Source: Micropterus salmoides | Taxonomy: Eukaryota; Chordata; Actinopteri; Centrarchiformes; Centrarchidae | NCBI RefSeq assembly: GCF_014851395.1 | Contig: NW_024040596.1 | Coordinates: forward strand, 6,760,155-6,824,154 | DNA length: 64,000 nt | Direction: 5' to 3' | Shown here: in pieces, positions 22,757 to 34,792 of the stretch | Position numbering within the stretch: the first letter of the stretch is position 1 | Layout of the letters: the number at the start of each line of letters is the position of its first letter | Program-made: the position numbers and the translations under genes | Notes under the pieces: generated by a model | The model's input: only the letters and a program-made list of their open reading frames with translations | Told to the model about the DNA's origin: nothing | Databases searched by the model: none

Positions 22757-25700
22757 GCATCCAAGGTAGTGGTGCTTTTTTTATTTTATAATGGCTGAAA
22801 TTACATGAACAGTTTCGAGGTTATGAAAGAAAGGGTTATTGTGTTTTTGTGTGTGCGAGAGTAAGAGAGCAGTAAGGGGGAGGGCAAAGAGATTTTGTCT
22901 CCCCAGCATGGCTCTACAATGACAAATACAAAAGGTGTGCCAAATACGACTCCATGGTATGGATAAAATATCTACTTTAAGAGGTTTGTAAAGCCAACAT
23001 TTATTGCACTGTAATGACAGAACACATTTTTTCAAACTATAAAGACAGATTTATGCTCACTACTAACCGGCACAGTCAGAAATTATAAGGACGGTGACAC
23101 ATTCTTTGTTTTTTGTTGTGTTTCCTCTGTACTCCACCACATGGTTTTAAAGGGGTGAAAAATGACTATGATTAACTTGTGAAAGTGACCAATGAAGACG
23201 ACTTCACTGTTTGGCCAAAAACAATAGTTGACCTTTTTTTTTTTTTTTTTACGTGTTTTTTTTTTACGTGTTTAGGATCACTTAGCTGCTGCACTGCTCG
23301 AAAACTGGAAGACAACATATAACAACAACAGAAGAGGGTACTTATTCCACACTGTACAGATGTGAAAATATCAACAGCACTTCAACTTTTTAGTTCTTTT
23401 TTCCCTTAAAATCCAATGTGCTTGAGCTAAATTAATGAAAAATCATGTCATCTTTGCACCATATACCAACTGCACTGTACAGTATATGTGCACAGCATGA
23501 ATGTGAGCTTACTTGCATGTGACAGATTCTTTAAATATGGAGACATATGAAGTAAAATGATTAACTGCAGTACTTCAACCTGAAATAACAGGGCAGAGTG
23601 AATATGCTGTGAACACTGGCATACCACCTTGGATGAAGGTGATATGAAGAACAGTTGGCTACTTACACATTCAGCAGTTACTGAGATAATCTTTTACTTA
23701 GAGCCCTGTTTTTTGGCAACCTGGCGAAAGTAATTCCAATGTTATCTCTGTTTTTGGTCTCTACCAACCCTTGAGGGAAATATCTGGCCCTTCAGGTTCT
23801 AAATGTTCCACTTTGTTTACCAGCTAGTCACTAACTGTGTCTTTGGTGCTGGGCAGATAGCGTATGAGAGCTTTTTCGCTGAAACATTAGCAACACAATG
23901 AGACCAGTTGATTCTTTCACAGGATTCAAGTGTGAGAAATATCGGGATAAAAGTATCCCCTGAAGAACTAGAGACCTAACCTTAATTCACCCTGCACTCA
24001 AAATAGACAGAGATCCTGTACAATGGCACTGTTTTATTCTGCTTCTACAGGATGGAAAAACTGTGTTCATTGTTAGTCATGGGTCTTAGTGGGTGATACT
24101 CATGACTAATGTACCCACATACACACATATTGTGGCCCTAAATTGTTATCGATGTGAAAAGGCTCTCTGTCAATGCCCAGATCAACACTCTTGTGTCAGT
24201 GTCCCAGTATTTCTGACCTATTTAAACTTTGTCTGAGGCGGCTTTTCAAATGTGGTGTCAAGATCATTAAATGGGGAAGTTGTGGGAATTCTGCTTCTCT
24301 CTATTTGCGGAATACACACAATTGTTGAAGCCTTCATAAGAAGTCTTTAACCGAACATAGGTTTCATTTTTGACTAAGCTGACAAATACTGTGAATAATC
24401 ACTGTGAATAACACATTGTACGGAAATCTTAAAATGATGACGGCATGTTAAAAAAGAAAGATAACAATAAGAAAGGTTTATGGGAATCACATGCTGGGAC
24501 TTTCCAAATTTCTATTGTGGCTCAGACAATGGTGTGCCTGTCTCTTGATGGTAACAGTGACATGGCTAGAGAGAATATTGGACCCATTTCAAAGGACTGA
24601 AACCTTGAACCAAAAGACAAAGATAAATTCTAGAAACACACACAAACACAACAAAATTAATGCACATAAAAACACAGAGGCAGACACACAAACACATGCT
24701 TGCATGACTGTCCACATGCAGTTAATGGCCGGACATATTGCTGACAGTACAGGGAATTCAATCTGGATCAACAGGATATGATACAAGATCCTCTTAGAAC
24801 TGTGAATGGGCAACATTTGGAGGCAGCACAGATGAGCAGTTCTGCATGTTTTATGTCCAAGAGCATTTTGCTGCATTTGATCTTCACTGCCAGTAACAAC
24901 TAAACTGAATCTTTCCTAGACTTGTGACAACAAGTGACAACAGTGACCCCTGCTTTTAAATGCTGCCTGCTGCCCGTGATTATCTTCAGGGGGAAGCACA
25001 GAAAAAAAGAGGTTCCTACTGAAACTATACCATGTTGTGGGTGCAACCCTTGGAACAAAAGAGGGTGAAATAAGGATGATGGTGCCATGAATAACTTCTG
25101 TATCAGTAAATATTACAAATGTTTAATGCAGGAAAGTCAAAACTAGTCACCTATCTATCATACATATTTTAGAAAGGTAGTAACAAAACAGTGACCTGGC
25201 CCTGGTTTTCCTGGGGGATTTCAACCAAGAATATAGTGTTTGAGACCAGAATGAAAGCAGTGTTCATTTAAACTAACTCATTGTTAGGATCATGAACATG
25301 ACTAAGGGCTCTAAACTTATTCTTTTGCACAAGCACTGCATGTATATATGCGTGCATGCCTTTATGTGAGTGAAGGAGAAATGGAATATCAAATTAGTAA
25401 ATAAAAACCTTCTGACTGTCTGGTTGGACACAGTTCAGTCTGATTTCAAGCTTAATTTACAGAGAACATTATATCGACTCAAAAAAATAAAGGACTATAG
25501 GGAACAGCTGGCAGAACACACATACACACACCCACATCCATACAGTATCAGGAGTGGATGAGCAAACATTTCCGACAGTAAAGTTTTATTTTTCCAAACC
25601 CACAAATCTCTGAGTCTTGTGATCCGCTGGCCGGCCGGCTGGCCCACTAGGACTTTCCATTGTGGGGTTTGCAAGTTCTCTCTGATTCTGTGTGGGTACT

Positions 25701-26821
25701 TTCCACAGTGCAAAGATATGCAGAGTAGATCAAATGGATATTCCCAGCAGGTAAGAATATAAGAGTGAATGTATTCCTCTGCACATAAGCAACCTGGCCA
25801 GGCTGATGGATGAATGGATCACAATACAGTTATAACTATTTACCAGTATCAAATACTAATAACCCTACACACATTATATGTATGTTCTTCAGCTTTCTTG
25901 CATGTTGTCTTTTTTTAAATCCACATTCTCATTGTCTATCAGTGTAATTTACAAGTGTAATAAATTATTTCCACAAATTATGATACACATCATCATACTT
26001 GAAATTGTAAAATAATGAATTTACAAACGATTTACATTTAAATACATTTTGTTGACCGAGTCAATGCTGATATGTTCTCCCAATGGCTTGATCGAAACTC
26101 AACCTTGATGCTGCCATGGGTCAGCATAGAAACAGACGTAGCACGATTAGCAAGCAAAGCAAAACAGAAGAGAATTCATGAGAAAAGCCCAAACCTCCCC
26201 CATTCTGAATGGAAACAGGACATCTTGATTAAAGGCCTATCCTAACCTAACCCTAACCCTTATTTGTCACCAATCTGCTCTGCCCAACAAAGTTAACCCA
26301 ACGCTGTCACACAACAAACCACTCTGCACTTCAGCAAAGTTAGTAAGCAAACGTTGACCTAACAGTTGCTCTCTACCCAACCCAGAAAAGCATAAGGCTA
26401 CAACAGAGGCTTCCTTTGCTGTAAACCATTTAACAATAGCCAGCCGGTCAAGAGTGCAAAACTAACAAATCAAAAATGCAACTCCAAGCAAACCCCTTTG
26501 CCCAGCAGCTGCGATGAGGAGGGCAAATATCATCAGAGGGCTGCATGAGCTCAACTCTGAATTCCAGGATGAAGAAATGGACACGGCACACATCGTTAGT
26601 GCCGTCAAGGCACTTAACACCAAAGTGGATTTGTGGACTTCTCAATTTCAAAATGGGAAACTTACATACTTCCCAAACTTGGAGTGAAAGTGAGAAAAGC
26701 AAATGTGGAACACTTCTGTGTCCATCTGGATAATGTGGCAGGCATTTTCATTTTCAATGACACTGGGGCTTCTCTGTCAAGCTTCAGGATTTTTACCAAA
26801 TAGTGTGGACATGGGAATAAA
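22757..26821. other. Intronic stretch, nothing recognised
   Basis: Long AT-rich stretch with a poly(T) region at 23235-23265. A short CCTAACCCTAACCC run near 26245 is only about three telomere-like units. No exon or clear transposon found. Confidence 0.5.
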
Positions 26822-27104
26822 GCCCCTTTTCCAAATCACAGCTCGACTCGCCTCGACTTTGTTTGTTTTTCCATTGTGGAAAAGTTGTACCTGTACCTGC
26901 TAACAGGTACTTTTTTTCATATCACCTCCGTCGAGTTGTACATTACGTCGTGGCAGTTGTGTGTGGCGTCGCTATGACGACCAGCTACATTAAGGGGCAC
27001 TATCTCTGGGTGCCATCTACAATGGAAAACGGAGCACGGCCAAACCGAGTCAAGTAGGGTTGAGTCCAGGCGAGTTGAGCTGTTACTGGTAATGGAAAAG
27101 TGCC
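26822..27104. mobile_element. Inverted-repeat miniature element
   Basis: The left end GCCCCTTTTCC and the reverse complement of the right end, GGCACTTTTCC, are followed by matching CAGCTCGACTCGCCT / CAGCTCAACTCGCCT blocks. The centre holds a GTACCTGTACCTGCTAACAGG-like motif. This design (TTTTCCA ends, CGACTCG blocks, GTACC core) matches a family seen widely in fish introns. Non-coding; target duplication unclear. Confidence 0.7.
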
Positions 27105-28075
27105 ATAATTGAACTGCAAAGTGAGACTGAATTGCAAATGTACTAACTTCTCAACTTCTCATTCTGTGCTCTTATCTTTGTGAGATGGCATTTTACACAG
27201 ATTTTTAAAAAAGCAGTTAAAGCACACATGGGAAATAACTTCTTATGCTGGCTAAAAACATGTATAAGGCAAGGTGATATCAGCCCTAAAACATTATAAA
27301 TTCATCCTTTAGGTTAGTTTAAAAGTTTCTGAAAAAAGCAACATTTATCAAAAATTTAGTTGTCCACCATCTCCCCTTGACAAAAACAAGAATAAGAATA
27401 AACATAAGTGTCATGGTCTGCTGACACCACCACCACTCAGCATTACTTTTCAAAACTGAGCATTATTTTTTTAAATAACAGGAATTAGAAAGAGGGCATG
27501 GACAGGAAGACAAAGATAAGAGTGCAATTTATAGTGACAGATAAACAGATAAATCACAGTCTTGTCCAAACTTTGACTCCTATTGTTTTGAACTGTAAGA
27601 AAATACTTTCACCTGCCAAACAAGCTGACACATTTGTTTGTGTTTGCCAATACTTCTGAGGGTGGTTTTGACTGGGGCTTAAGCAGCTAAATGTCATTTT
27701 ATATTGTCAGATCCACTTCGAGAGGGACTAATTCAAAAAATGGACAAAAAAAAGACACAGATAGAACAGAGATGAGTAGTCTGAATCGGTATCTAATACT
27801 TTTCAAGCCATAGACTCCAAACTCTTTTTAAAGCAGAGTCACAACAGTGTGTGACTGTTTAATTGGCACTGTACAAATGAATGAGTGTAGCTGATCTATG
27901 GAGCAGAAATCTTATTTAATGATGGCAACAAGGTACAGTTAGACAAGCAAGGCACATTTTACTGTTAGTTTATAGCTGTGTTATTATAACAGTATTAACT
28001 TGTAAGGATGGGGAAAGTCAGTGGCTGGGAAAGGTTGTTTTTCCATTTTAGATTTTTTTTAAAAATACACATTTA
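27105..28075. other. Intronic stretch, nothing recognised
   Basis: AT-rich unique-looking sequence without supported exons or repeats. Confidence 0.5.
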
Positions 28076-28083
28076 CCCTAGAC

Positions 28084-28735
28084 CAGGGGTATTCAATTAG
28101 ATTTCAAAGAGGTCTAGTTAGAGAAAATTTCCTGAAGCAAAGGTCCGGAACATCAAAACGACGAACTTGCGTTATCATTCAGTACTATAACCTATAGTTG
28201 TATCAACACATGTTTTTAGTCAACAACGGACTGTCAAATCAAATAATATTTCAGTCAGTTTTCACATCAAACTGGAGGGATAATAAATAATAACTATTCA
28301 AATAATAAATTCTAAATTTAAGTAAACTAAAGTGCCTAATTTTTAGAAAAAATGTAATAAAAAGTGTAGCTTGAAGTGATGAAGTGTCTGTACATTCTTG
28401 ATTAAAAGTCATGTGAAATATCTTTTATCTTTCGTCTCCTCAATTCGGGTGTGTTTCCAAAACGTCTCTGGTGAATCTCGCGGACTTGATTATGCACAGA
28501 TTTGATTGGCTGAGCAGCGTCACATGAGACGATTGGAGCACATGCGATTGGTCTGTGAGTCTCCTGGTCCTCTAAACCAGTACAGTAAATGCTAGAAAAG
28601 CTGCGCGGGTTAAAATAGAAACGCTCCGTCACGAGGTAGTAAGTCTCAATAATAAATGTGCTGTAGGTCGGCGGTCCGGAGAGGACGGCGGCTGGGTCCG
28701 GATCCGGACCGCGGTCCGCCTATTAGTGACCTCTG
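28084..28735. mobile_element. Non-autonomous hAT element with perfect 8-bp TSD
   Basis: Flanked by CCCTAGAC at 28076-28083 and again at 28736-28743, an exact 8-bp duplication as made by hAT transposases. Ends are CAGGGGT (left) and CAGAGGT (reverse complement of right), fitting the CAGNGGT hAT terminus. The right subterminal region is GC-rich and repetitive around GGTCCGGATCCGGACC (28695-28710), itself palindromic. A minus-strand frame at 28402-28632 shows no transposase motif. The intact duplication and ends indicate a complete, fairly young insertion. Confidence 0.85.
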
Positions 28736-28743
28736 CCCTAGAC

Positions 28744-29459
28744 CATATTCTTATGTCAAAAAAAGGTGTGAAAAGTCGGACCACAAACCCCTTCTCCTGG
28801 TAAATACAAGTTTGGAGATGATGTAAACTGTGTTTTAAATCTGAGGCACCCATGCAATTTCATTTTGCATCACACTTCAAAATGCCATTAGTAATTAAAT
28901 GACTAACTGGAATTGAACACACAAATTTAAGCACAAAGTACAGGAGAAACTAGATGAAAGCTTTTCATTATAATTAAATCCTATAATAAAGGCTGTGTCA
29001 CACCGCCCACTGTAACAATTGGCTTCCATACCCTCTGCGTGTGAATGTGTGTGTATGTGACAACAGCAACAGCGCCCTGTTGATTTAGTTCCCCTCTCCT
29101 CAGGGACAAAGTCTGTTGTTGTCTTCCAAAATACACACACCCGCCCACAAGCACACAATGCACTCACTTGGAAACAAAGTTGTGGTGTGGCTTTTGTTGC
29201 TTGATAATTGTTTTTAGCAAACATAATTTTGCTAGTAGAGACAGCTAACCCATAACCATGAATCAATGAGATGGTAATGGAGCCATAGGGGAACAAAACA
29301 CACTCAGTATACTGTGGCAACATTGCACGAGCGACGCACACTCTCTCTCTCTCTCCCCCTTTCCCTTTTTTTTGTCTCACTCTCTCCTCTACACTTAAGT
29401 TTCCATTGCTTTTACTTTTCATAGTCATTCAGCAAATCCTATAGAAAAAACAAAAACGT
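28744..29459. other. Intronic stretch, nothing recognised
   Basis: Contains a (CT)n run near 29341-29355. The 177-residue minus-strand frame ending at 28895 is low-complexity in parts, lacks splice context and resembles nothing I know. Confidence 0.5.
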
Positions 29460-29900
29460 CTTAAGGAGAGACAAACAAACCAATAAAAGTGAAATTGAAT
29501 TAGTTTGCCGTCGGCTCACCTCCATAACCATTACTTTTCCCTCTACCCTTCCCCCAGAAAGCCAGTCAGTTAAATAATCGCTTCTGCTTTAATTAATAAA
29601 TGCATCATCCCTAATGATAGGGGCTTGTTAGGCACAGTGGCAACTGCAACTGGCCTGTTTAATCTTTTGATATTTTTTCTCTTTTCCTTTTTTTTTTTCT
29701 CCTTTCTAACTTTCCAACTTAATTTCCATCTCTGAAGCATGCTAATTGCTCTCCCTCCCTGCTTTATAAACAACAACAAAGTTTTCTCATTTGGAGGCAG
29801 AGAACGGTGTAATGTGTGGCTATCGATCGCCGGGGAAAGGAGATTGCCCCTGGCTGGTCACAAACCTAATGACTTTAAGATCTGAATCAAAGTGAGCCAG
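29460..29900. promoter_or_regulatory. Candidate conserved non-coding block
   Basis: Repeat-free sequence rich in homeodomain-type cores: TTAATTAA at 29589-29596, CTAATGAT near 29611 and GCTAATTGC at 29741. It also has a CCGGGG/CCCCTGG hairpin at 29830-29853 beside a CGATCG palindrome. This texture is typical of developmental-gene enhancers. Conservation is untested, so the call is an inference. Confidence 0.25.
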
Positions 29901-30056
29901 GTAAAACTTCTAAACACACTGTGCGGATACAATGACAGAGGCACGACATTTCTGAATCATTCAGTGTTTTGTTACATAAAACTCACACTCACACCACTTC
30001 AGTGCACCCCAGGACCCAAAATAATAATAATAATAATAAAATAAACAACTAATGAG

Positions 30057-30308
30057 TAGGGGTGAAACATATTATAAGGTTTATTTTCATTATCAATTAA
30101 TTGTTTTCTTGATGAAATGTTAGAAAATAGTCGAAATTGCCCACCAAAATCTTAATATAATAATATACCTGAATATTTAAATTGCTACTTTTGTCTAGCA
30201 AACAATTACTATAGAAAAGCAAAAAAATAAATAAAATTGGTTACAATTGAGAAGCTAGATTTGACTTAACTGGTAAATAAATTATCAAAATCGACTGATC
30301 AGCTATAC
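30057..30308 (+). mobile_element. Degenerate hAT miniature element (GATTAATCG family)
   Basis: Starts TAGGGGTGAAACATATT, continues TTTTCATTATCAATTAATTG and TGAAATGTTAGAAAATAGTC, and ends around TTATCAAAATCGACTGATC. The same order of blocks characterises an abundant fish element whose ends carry TAGGGCTGCAACTAAYGATT. The right terminus is missing. A second fragment of the family lies at 51194-51311. Confidence 0.6.
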
Positions 30309-31840
30309 AACAGAGTTTAGTATGTTGTGTTTGCTACAAAAGTGAAAGGTGGCTACTTTTGAATAATTAAACTTAGTTACAGATATTTGTTATATATCAC
30401 CATGATCGCTAACAGTATGGTACACAGAAGTGATATAAAATATAAATAAAGTGAGACTTAAAGAGACCAGGCACCAAGTGTGTGCTGAAGAGACAAACAG
30501 TACTCACTGATACCATTACTGCGCCCCTGCCAGAGTTCTGATTAAGATTTGTTTTTGTTAACTGGATGGTTTCTGAAAGGCAAAAACAATACAAAGGTTG
30601 TTCTTTGTCCAAATAAGGAGCCTGAAGTCGCCTGTATTACTTTGTATGTCTATACAGTTTTAATATTAACTGACAATAACTAATAAATATTCTACATTTT
30701 CCATGATGTCAACTCTCAGTTTCAGAGGGCTCATTTACCTATGTTTAAATGATAAACTGATAAATAGAACGGTTGTAAACAGTGTCAGCAGTGGTACAAA
30801 TGGTTTGGCGGAGCATTAAAAAAGTCTGGAATAAATCACTAGCCTGATGCTAAGCTGTTAACAGGTTTTGCTATCCTCTTCCCCTCTTAACAATGTTACC
30901 CATAAAATAATGACTTGAGACTTAAAGGACACATACTATCCACATTAGCTTTGATACACAGCATGAACAGCTGAAGCAAAAGAAAACATGGGCAGCAGCA
31001 AGGAAAAAGAAATAATGTCTACTGTCTGCGTCTGATTGGCAAAGAGATGTGGCAGAATAATGACACTGTCAGAATTAATAAAAAATAAAATCTGATACCC
31101 AGAAAGATATTTCTAATATTACTACTAATATTTGCTTTGCAAAGGCAGCAAATAAAGTCACTGCAGAGTGACGCCTGTGGGATGAGAGTTATTCTCTAAC
31201 ACATTAATAATTTCCCCGCTATTACGACAGCACAGACGCATTTGTGAGCTTTTTCCAGCATGACTCAGCCGGTCTCAACAGTACCTGCAATATGACAAGT
31301 GAGTAAAACCTCTACTTATCTCCTGTGTGTCTCATCTCCCGAGTGAACAGCGGACCATATCAGTTCCATCAGTTCAACGCCTTCAGGAGCCATTCGTGTC
31401 AAAGAGCACCTTGTGACTGACAGCTAAATGACCTTGATCAACTAGACAAACGCAATGAAAGCAGTGATTACTCTGATAGTTGATAGGGGATAAGAAACCT
31501 TACTTGGTACACACATCGACACTGTGCAGAGATGCTGGTGCGTACACAAGCACACAGTGATGACATGGTTATCTCATGGAAAGACAACCTGATGATGGAC
31601 AGACTGATGAAAGGTTGTAGAAACGTAAGGACAGAACGTGCATCCGATTACAAGATTATGAAGCTATTTATCTGGCCGGCTTGTCTGTGGACTTTCCCAT
31701 GTGTATGTGACGGCCCCTGTGCACTGTGTTTGTTTGTTTGTGTTGTTATAATAAAATTATGTTCTGAGTTGCATCTTCCTTCTTTGTTGCGGCCTGAGAT
31801 CCGGGGTCGTAAGTGTATATAATGTGTCTGAGCTTCTCAC
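30309..31840. other. Start of the intron downstream of the 118-bp exon
   Basis: This is the intron immediately 3' (minus strand) of the last visible pard3b exon. I recognise no further exon in it. The first 84 bases beyond the donor (31757-31840) stay open in the exon's frame, as described under findings. Confidence 0.55.
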
Positions 31841-31958
31841 CCTGTGTGCGTCGTTTTCTTGTACTCTGCGTCGTAGGTCCAGTTCTTCATAAGGCGGTAC
31901 CATTCCCTCTCTCCTTGCCTGCTGGTATTCTCTTCTTAGCTGCTGGATTCTGTCCACG
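31841..31958 (-). CDS. pard3b: pard3b coding exon D (DRIQQLRREYQQARREG helix)
   Basis: Internal exon of 118 bases. Its first base completes an AG|C serine codon begun in the exon at 49451, giving SVDRIQQLRREYQQARREG, then VPPYEELDLRRRVQENDAHR. The acceptor is GGCAG| and the donor AGG|GTGAGA, leaving phase 0. The helix corresponds to the human PARD3B segment STDRIQKLRKEYYQARREG and to PARD3 HDRIQRLRQEFQQAKQ; the QARREG ending favours PARD3B. In Par-3 proteins this charged helical segment lies in the C-terminal region that binds partners outside the PDZ domains. The acceptor is odd: a UG repeat replaces most of the polypyrimidine tract. An alternative donor one base upstream (CAG|GGTGAG) would change the frame and looks weaker. 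Confidence 0.93.
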
Positions 31959-32923
31959 CTGCCATGCACACGCACACACACATACACAGGAAGGCAGGCA
32001 CACAGATTCAAATGAGCACACACATACACACGGAGGGACAAAAGAAGAAAACAAAATTGATTTAAGAAATAAGCATTTGGATGGTTTTGAAAAATAAAAA
32101 TGCAACTGGGTTAATTAAGCTTTCACACATCTATGGCGAATATGAGGTTTCAGACCCTACAGGTACGCTATTGGACCCCAGCACTGAGTAAGTCAGTGTC
32201 ATGTTGGGATTCAGCATGTTCACTAACGATTTAGGCAATAAAGACGATTTGTAGGTTGCTTTACGTTTGATTTTTTTTACGCGTGAGAAATTATGCTCAC
32301 AAAACAATCACACCAGTATAAAATAAAACACTGACATCCCCCACCAACCAGCTGTCCTGATGATGAGCCAGCCAATAAAAGCCATCTGTTTTAACAGTAA
32401 TTTTCCTGACGTCAGCCTGCAGAAATTTGACGGCAGAGATAAAGAGTACACAGATCCACCTGTGTACATGCGAACATGCACTACACACACACACACACAG
32501 ATCAATCTCTTGACCATTCTGACTGCCTACAACTAAATCTGTTTTTTCCATTTTTTCTTTTTCTCTTGCAAGAGGCAAGAGAACAGCAACATCAATCATA
32601 TGAATATTCTCTCTCTGTCAACAGAGGAAATATACAGCATATCAACACTGAACCCTAGGCACCCTTGTGAGTCATATACACATATCCACAAACCCACACA
32701 TAATGGAAATATGGAAAGTCATATCATACACATATGTACCCATATGCACCGATGGAACTGCAGTGTGGAATTTCATGAACTAAGTTGATGGAAGAGGAAA
32801 AACCCCATCGATGCATCATCAGGCGAGAAAAGTCAGAAAAACAGCAACGCATTTACTTTTTTCTCCAAGGCAGTCTGTGAACCAAACGATGCCTTCTGAG
32901 AGGTCATACAAAAGTGTTGCATC
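31959..32923. other. Intron C-D, acceptor-proximal part
   Basis: Begins (minus strand) with the UG-rich acceptor of the 118-bp exon, then CA-rich sequence up to about 32035. The rest is AT-rich with a short (AC)n near 32484-32500. No other exon is seen. Confidence 0.5.
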
Positions 32924-33468
32924 TACGGCTGTACATAACGATTATTTTTCTAATCGATTAATCTAACGATTATTTTTTCGAGTAGTAGATGTTTCTGACA
33001 TGGATTTATTTAAAAATTGCGTAATGCAGTATGATAATCAAATGTATTTCTGCATCAGTGTGGGGAAAAGAAAACAACTGAAACGATTCACAGACTGTGC
33101 AAACAGTCACAGATTGTCTGTAATGTTACTTTCAGCTGTTTTCTCACTCATTCGTAGCCGTTAAATAAACAGAAAATATAAAACGGCCGAACGTTAGATG
33201 ATGCTGTCCAGACAAAGTGCACTGGGATACTTTCGCTTCACGTGTTCATGCTGCTTCACGTATTCGTCGAGCTGTGCTGCGGTGAAGCTCGCGGAGCGAG
33301 CACCACGTTTTTGAGTGCCTGTCTATAATACTCCCAAACTTTAGACAGTCGAAGGCGAGGACTTGTAGCTGGAGCTTGTCCGGGGGAATCCCACTAACAC
33401 CGGATGCAAGGATGCTTCGACGCGAGGCGACATATTTAGGTAATCGACTACGTCGATGAATCTCCCTA
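32924..33468. mobile_element. hAT element with a relic BED-finger-like coding patch
   Basis: Flanked by GTTGCATC (32916-32923) and GTTGCATT (33469-33476), an 8-bp duplication with one mismatch. Ends are TACGGCTGTAC and, reverse-complemented, TAGGGAGATTC. Subterminal TAATCGATTAAT/AATCGACTACGTCGAT motifs are typical of the fish GATTAATCG hAT family. On the minus strand, 33291-33362 reads LSKVWEYYRQALKN, which recalls the SxVWxxF/Y start of hAT BED zinc fingers; the frame breaks soon after. This suggests an internally deleted derivative of a transposase-bearing element. Confidence 0.65.
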
Positions 33469-33722
33469 GTTGCATTGCAATGTGACCCATAATGTGATAT
33501 GACTATTAGTTTGTTCTAGATTTTTGGGAATTTATTTTAGAAATCCCCAGAGAAAAATTTGTTTTAACATTTGCAAGTCAACATAAACTAACTCGAGACT
33601 TGGGCTAGCATAACTGTTTTTCAACAGTTTGGAGAAAACCCCTGTGAAATCAGGGATAACCCTGCCTTGGAGTGAGGTAAATAATCCATCCCTCTATCCC
33701 TAACAGAGCTCTCAGTTCTACG

Positions 33723-33974
33723 CTGCATTTAACCCATCCCCTCAAGGCAGAAGTGGGCAGCCGCTGTGCAGCGCCCGGGGACCAACTCCAGATTTTTATC
33801 AGTGTCTGGTCAATGGCACTGACTGGAAAACCTAACATGTTTTTGGTGGTGGGGGAAACCGGAGCAAGTGGGGAGAAACACGGGGAGAACATGCAAACTC
33901 ATACAAACAGGGTTTGAACCCGCAACCTTCTTGCTGTGAGGCCTCAGTGCTACCCACTGGACCACCGTGCCGCA
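33723..33974 (-). mobile_element. tRNA-derived SINE
   Basis: On the minus strand it starts GCGGCACGGTGGTCCAGTGG (A box), followed by a B box GCGGGTTCAAACCC, then TTTGCATGTTCTCCCCGTG. Its body contains GGAGTTGGTCCCCGGGCGCT and ends near GGGATGGGTTAAATGCAG. It is the same family as the copy at 46263-46476. Pol III boxes are recognisable but the tail is diverged. Confidence 0.85.
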
Positions 33975-34689
33975 CATGTACGCTAAGCTCAAGTACGTAC
34001 ACTACACACAGACGAACAAAAAAACAACAAATATATGTATGTGCACCTGAAAGTATATGCACTTAACATTTTCTTAAAGGTAAAAGTTGTCTTTGTAAAG
34101 CCATTCTTTTCCTTGATTCAGCACTGCTTGTGTGTGTTTGTGTACGTGTCATCAGCAGAGTTTCTCTCTGACCGACTTTTGAGTGAGTCAGTTCCTGCAA
34201 ACACATCCAACAAAGATCAGAAAAAAAACACAAATGTCCTTTTATCTAGAGACTGAGACATTCAACAGCGATGATGGTGCAGTGCAGTAAAACAGAATTA
34301 CACCATATTTCGATTCTCTTTTCCAATTTTTGTTTGACTTTTTTTATTAGAATTATAATGACCACAGAAAATGACTTGTTATAATGTTATTATTATACCA
34401 TTTTAATGAAACACAAGTGTATTTGTGATCCATATTCTAGTCTAGGAAAGTGAGAGACCTACTGAAGCAAAGTGAAAACAGATGCTAACTTAATTAGCAA
34501 AACATTGTTTTTGTCTTTATTGTCTTATCACCCTGTTTTTCTATTCTGTTTAAGTCAAATTGGCAGTTAAGTTTTTGCAATTATCTTTATTAGTTTTATT
34601 GAACTGACATTACATTTTGCTGATTTCATCAACTAAATCCCAACTTCCTTTTTTTAATCACATTCATTACCACCTTATTTATCATCCCT
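33975..34689. other. Intronic stretch, nothing recognised
   Basis: AT-rich sequence without supported exons or clear repeats. Confidence 0.5.
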
Positions 34690-34792
34690 GGGACTATAGT
34701 ATCCCAGAATGTAGAAGGCAGAGAAATACCTTAGGTAAGCTGGCAGCTCATCACAGGGGTATCAAATAGACCGAAATAAATACCCCGTGGCA
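34690..34792 (+). mobile_element. Possible degenerate SINE/LINE tail fragment
   Basis: TATCCCAGAATGTAGAAGGC, then AAATACCTTAGGTAAGCTGG and CAGCTCATCACAGGGG, follow in order the AGGCTGGAGCC...GTACACCCTGGAC...TCATCRCAGGG blocks of a common fish repeat. Strongly diverged. Confidence 0.45.

Noticed and set aside
26240..26264. Telomere-like CCTAACCCTAACCC run
   Set aside because: Only about three units; too short to be an interstitial telomere array or fusion point.
28895..29428. 177-residue minus-strand frame
   Set aside because: No known domain, low-complexity segments, and no splice signals in phase with the gene.
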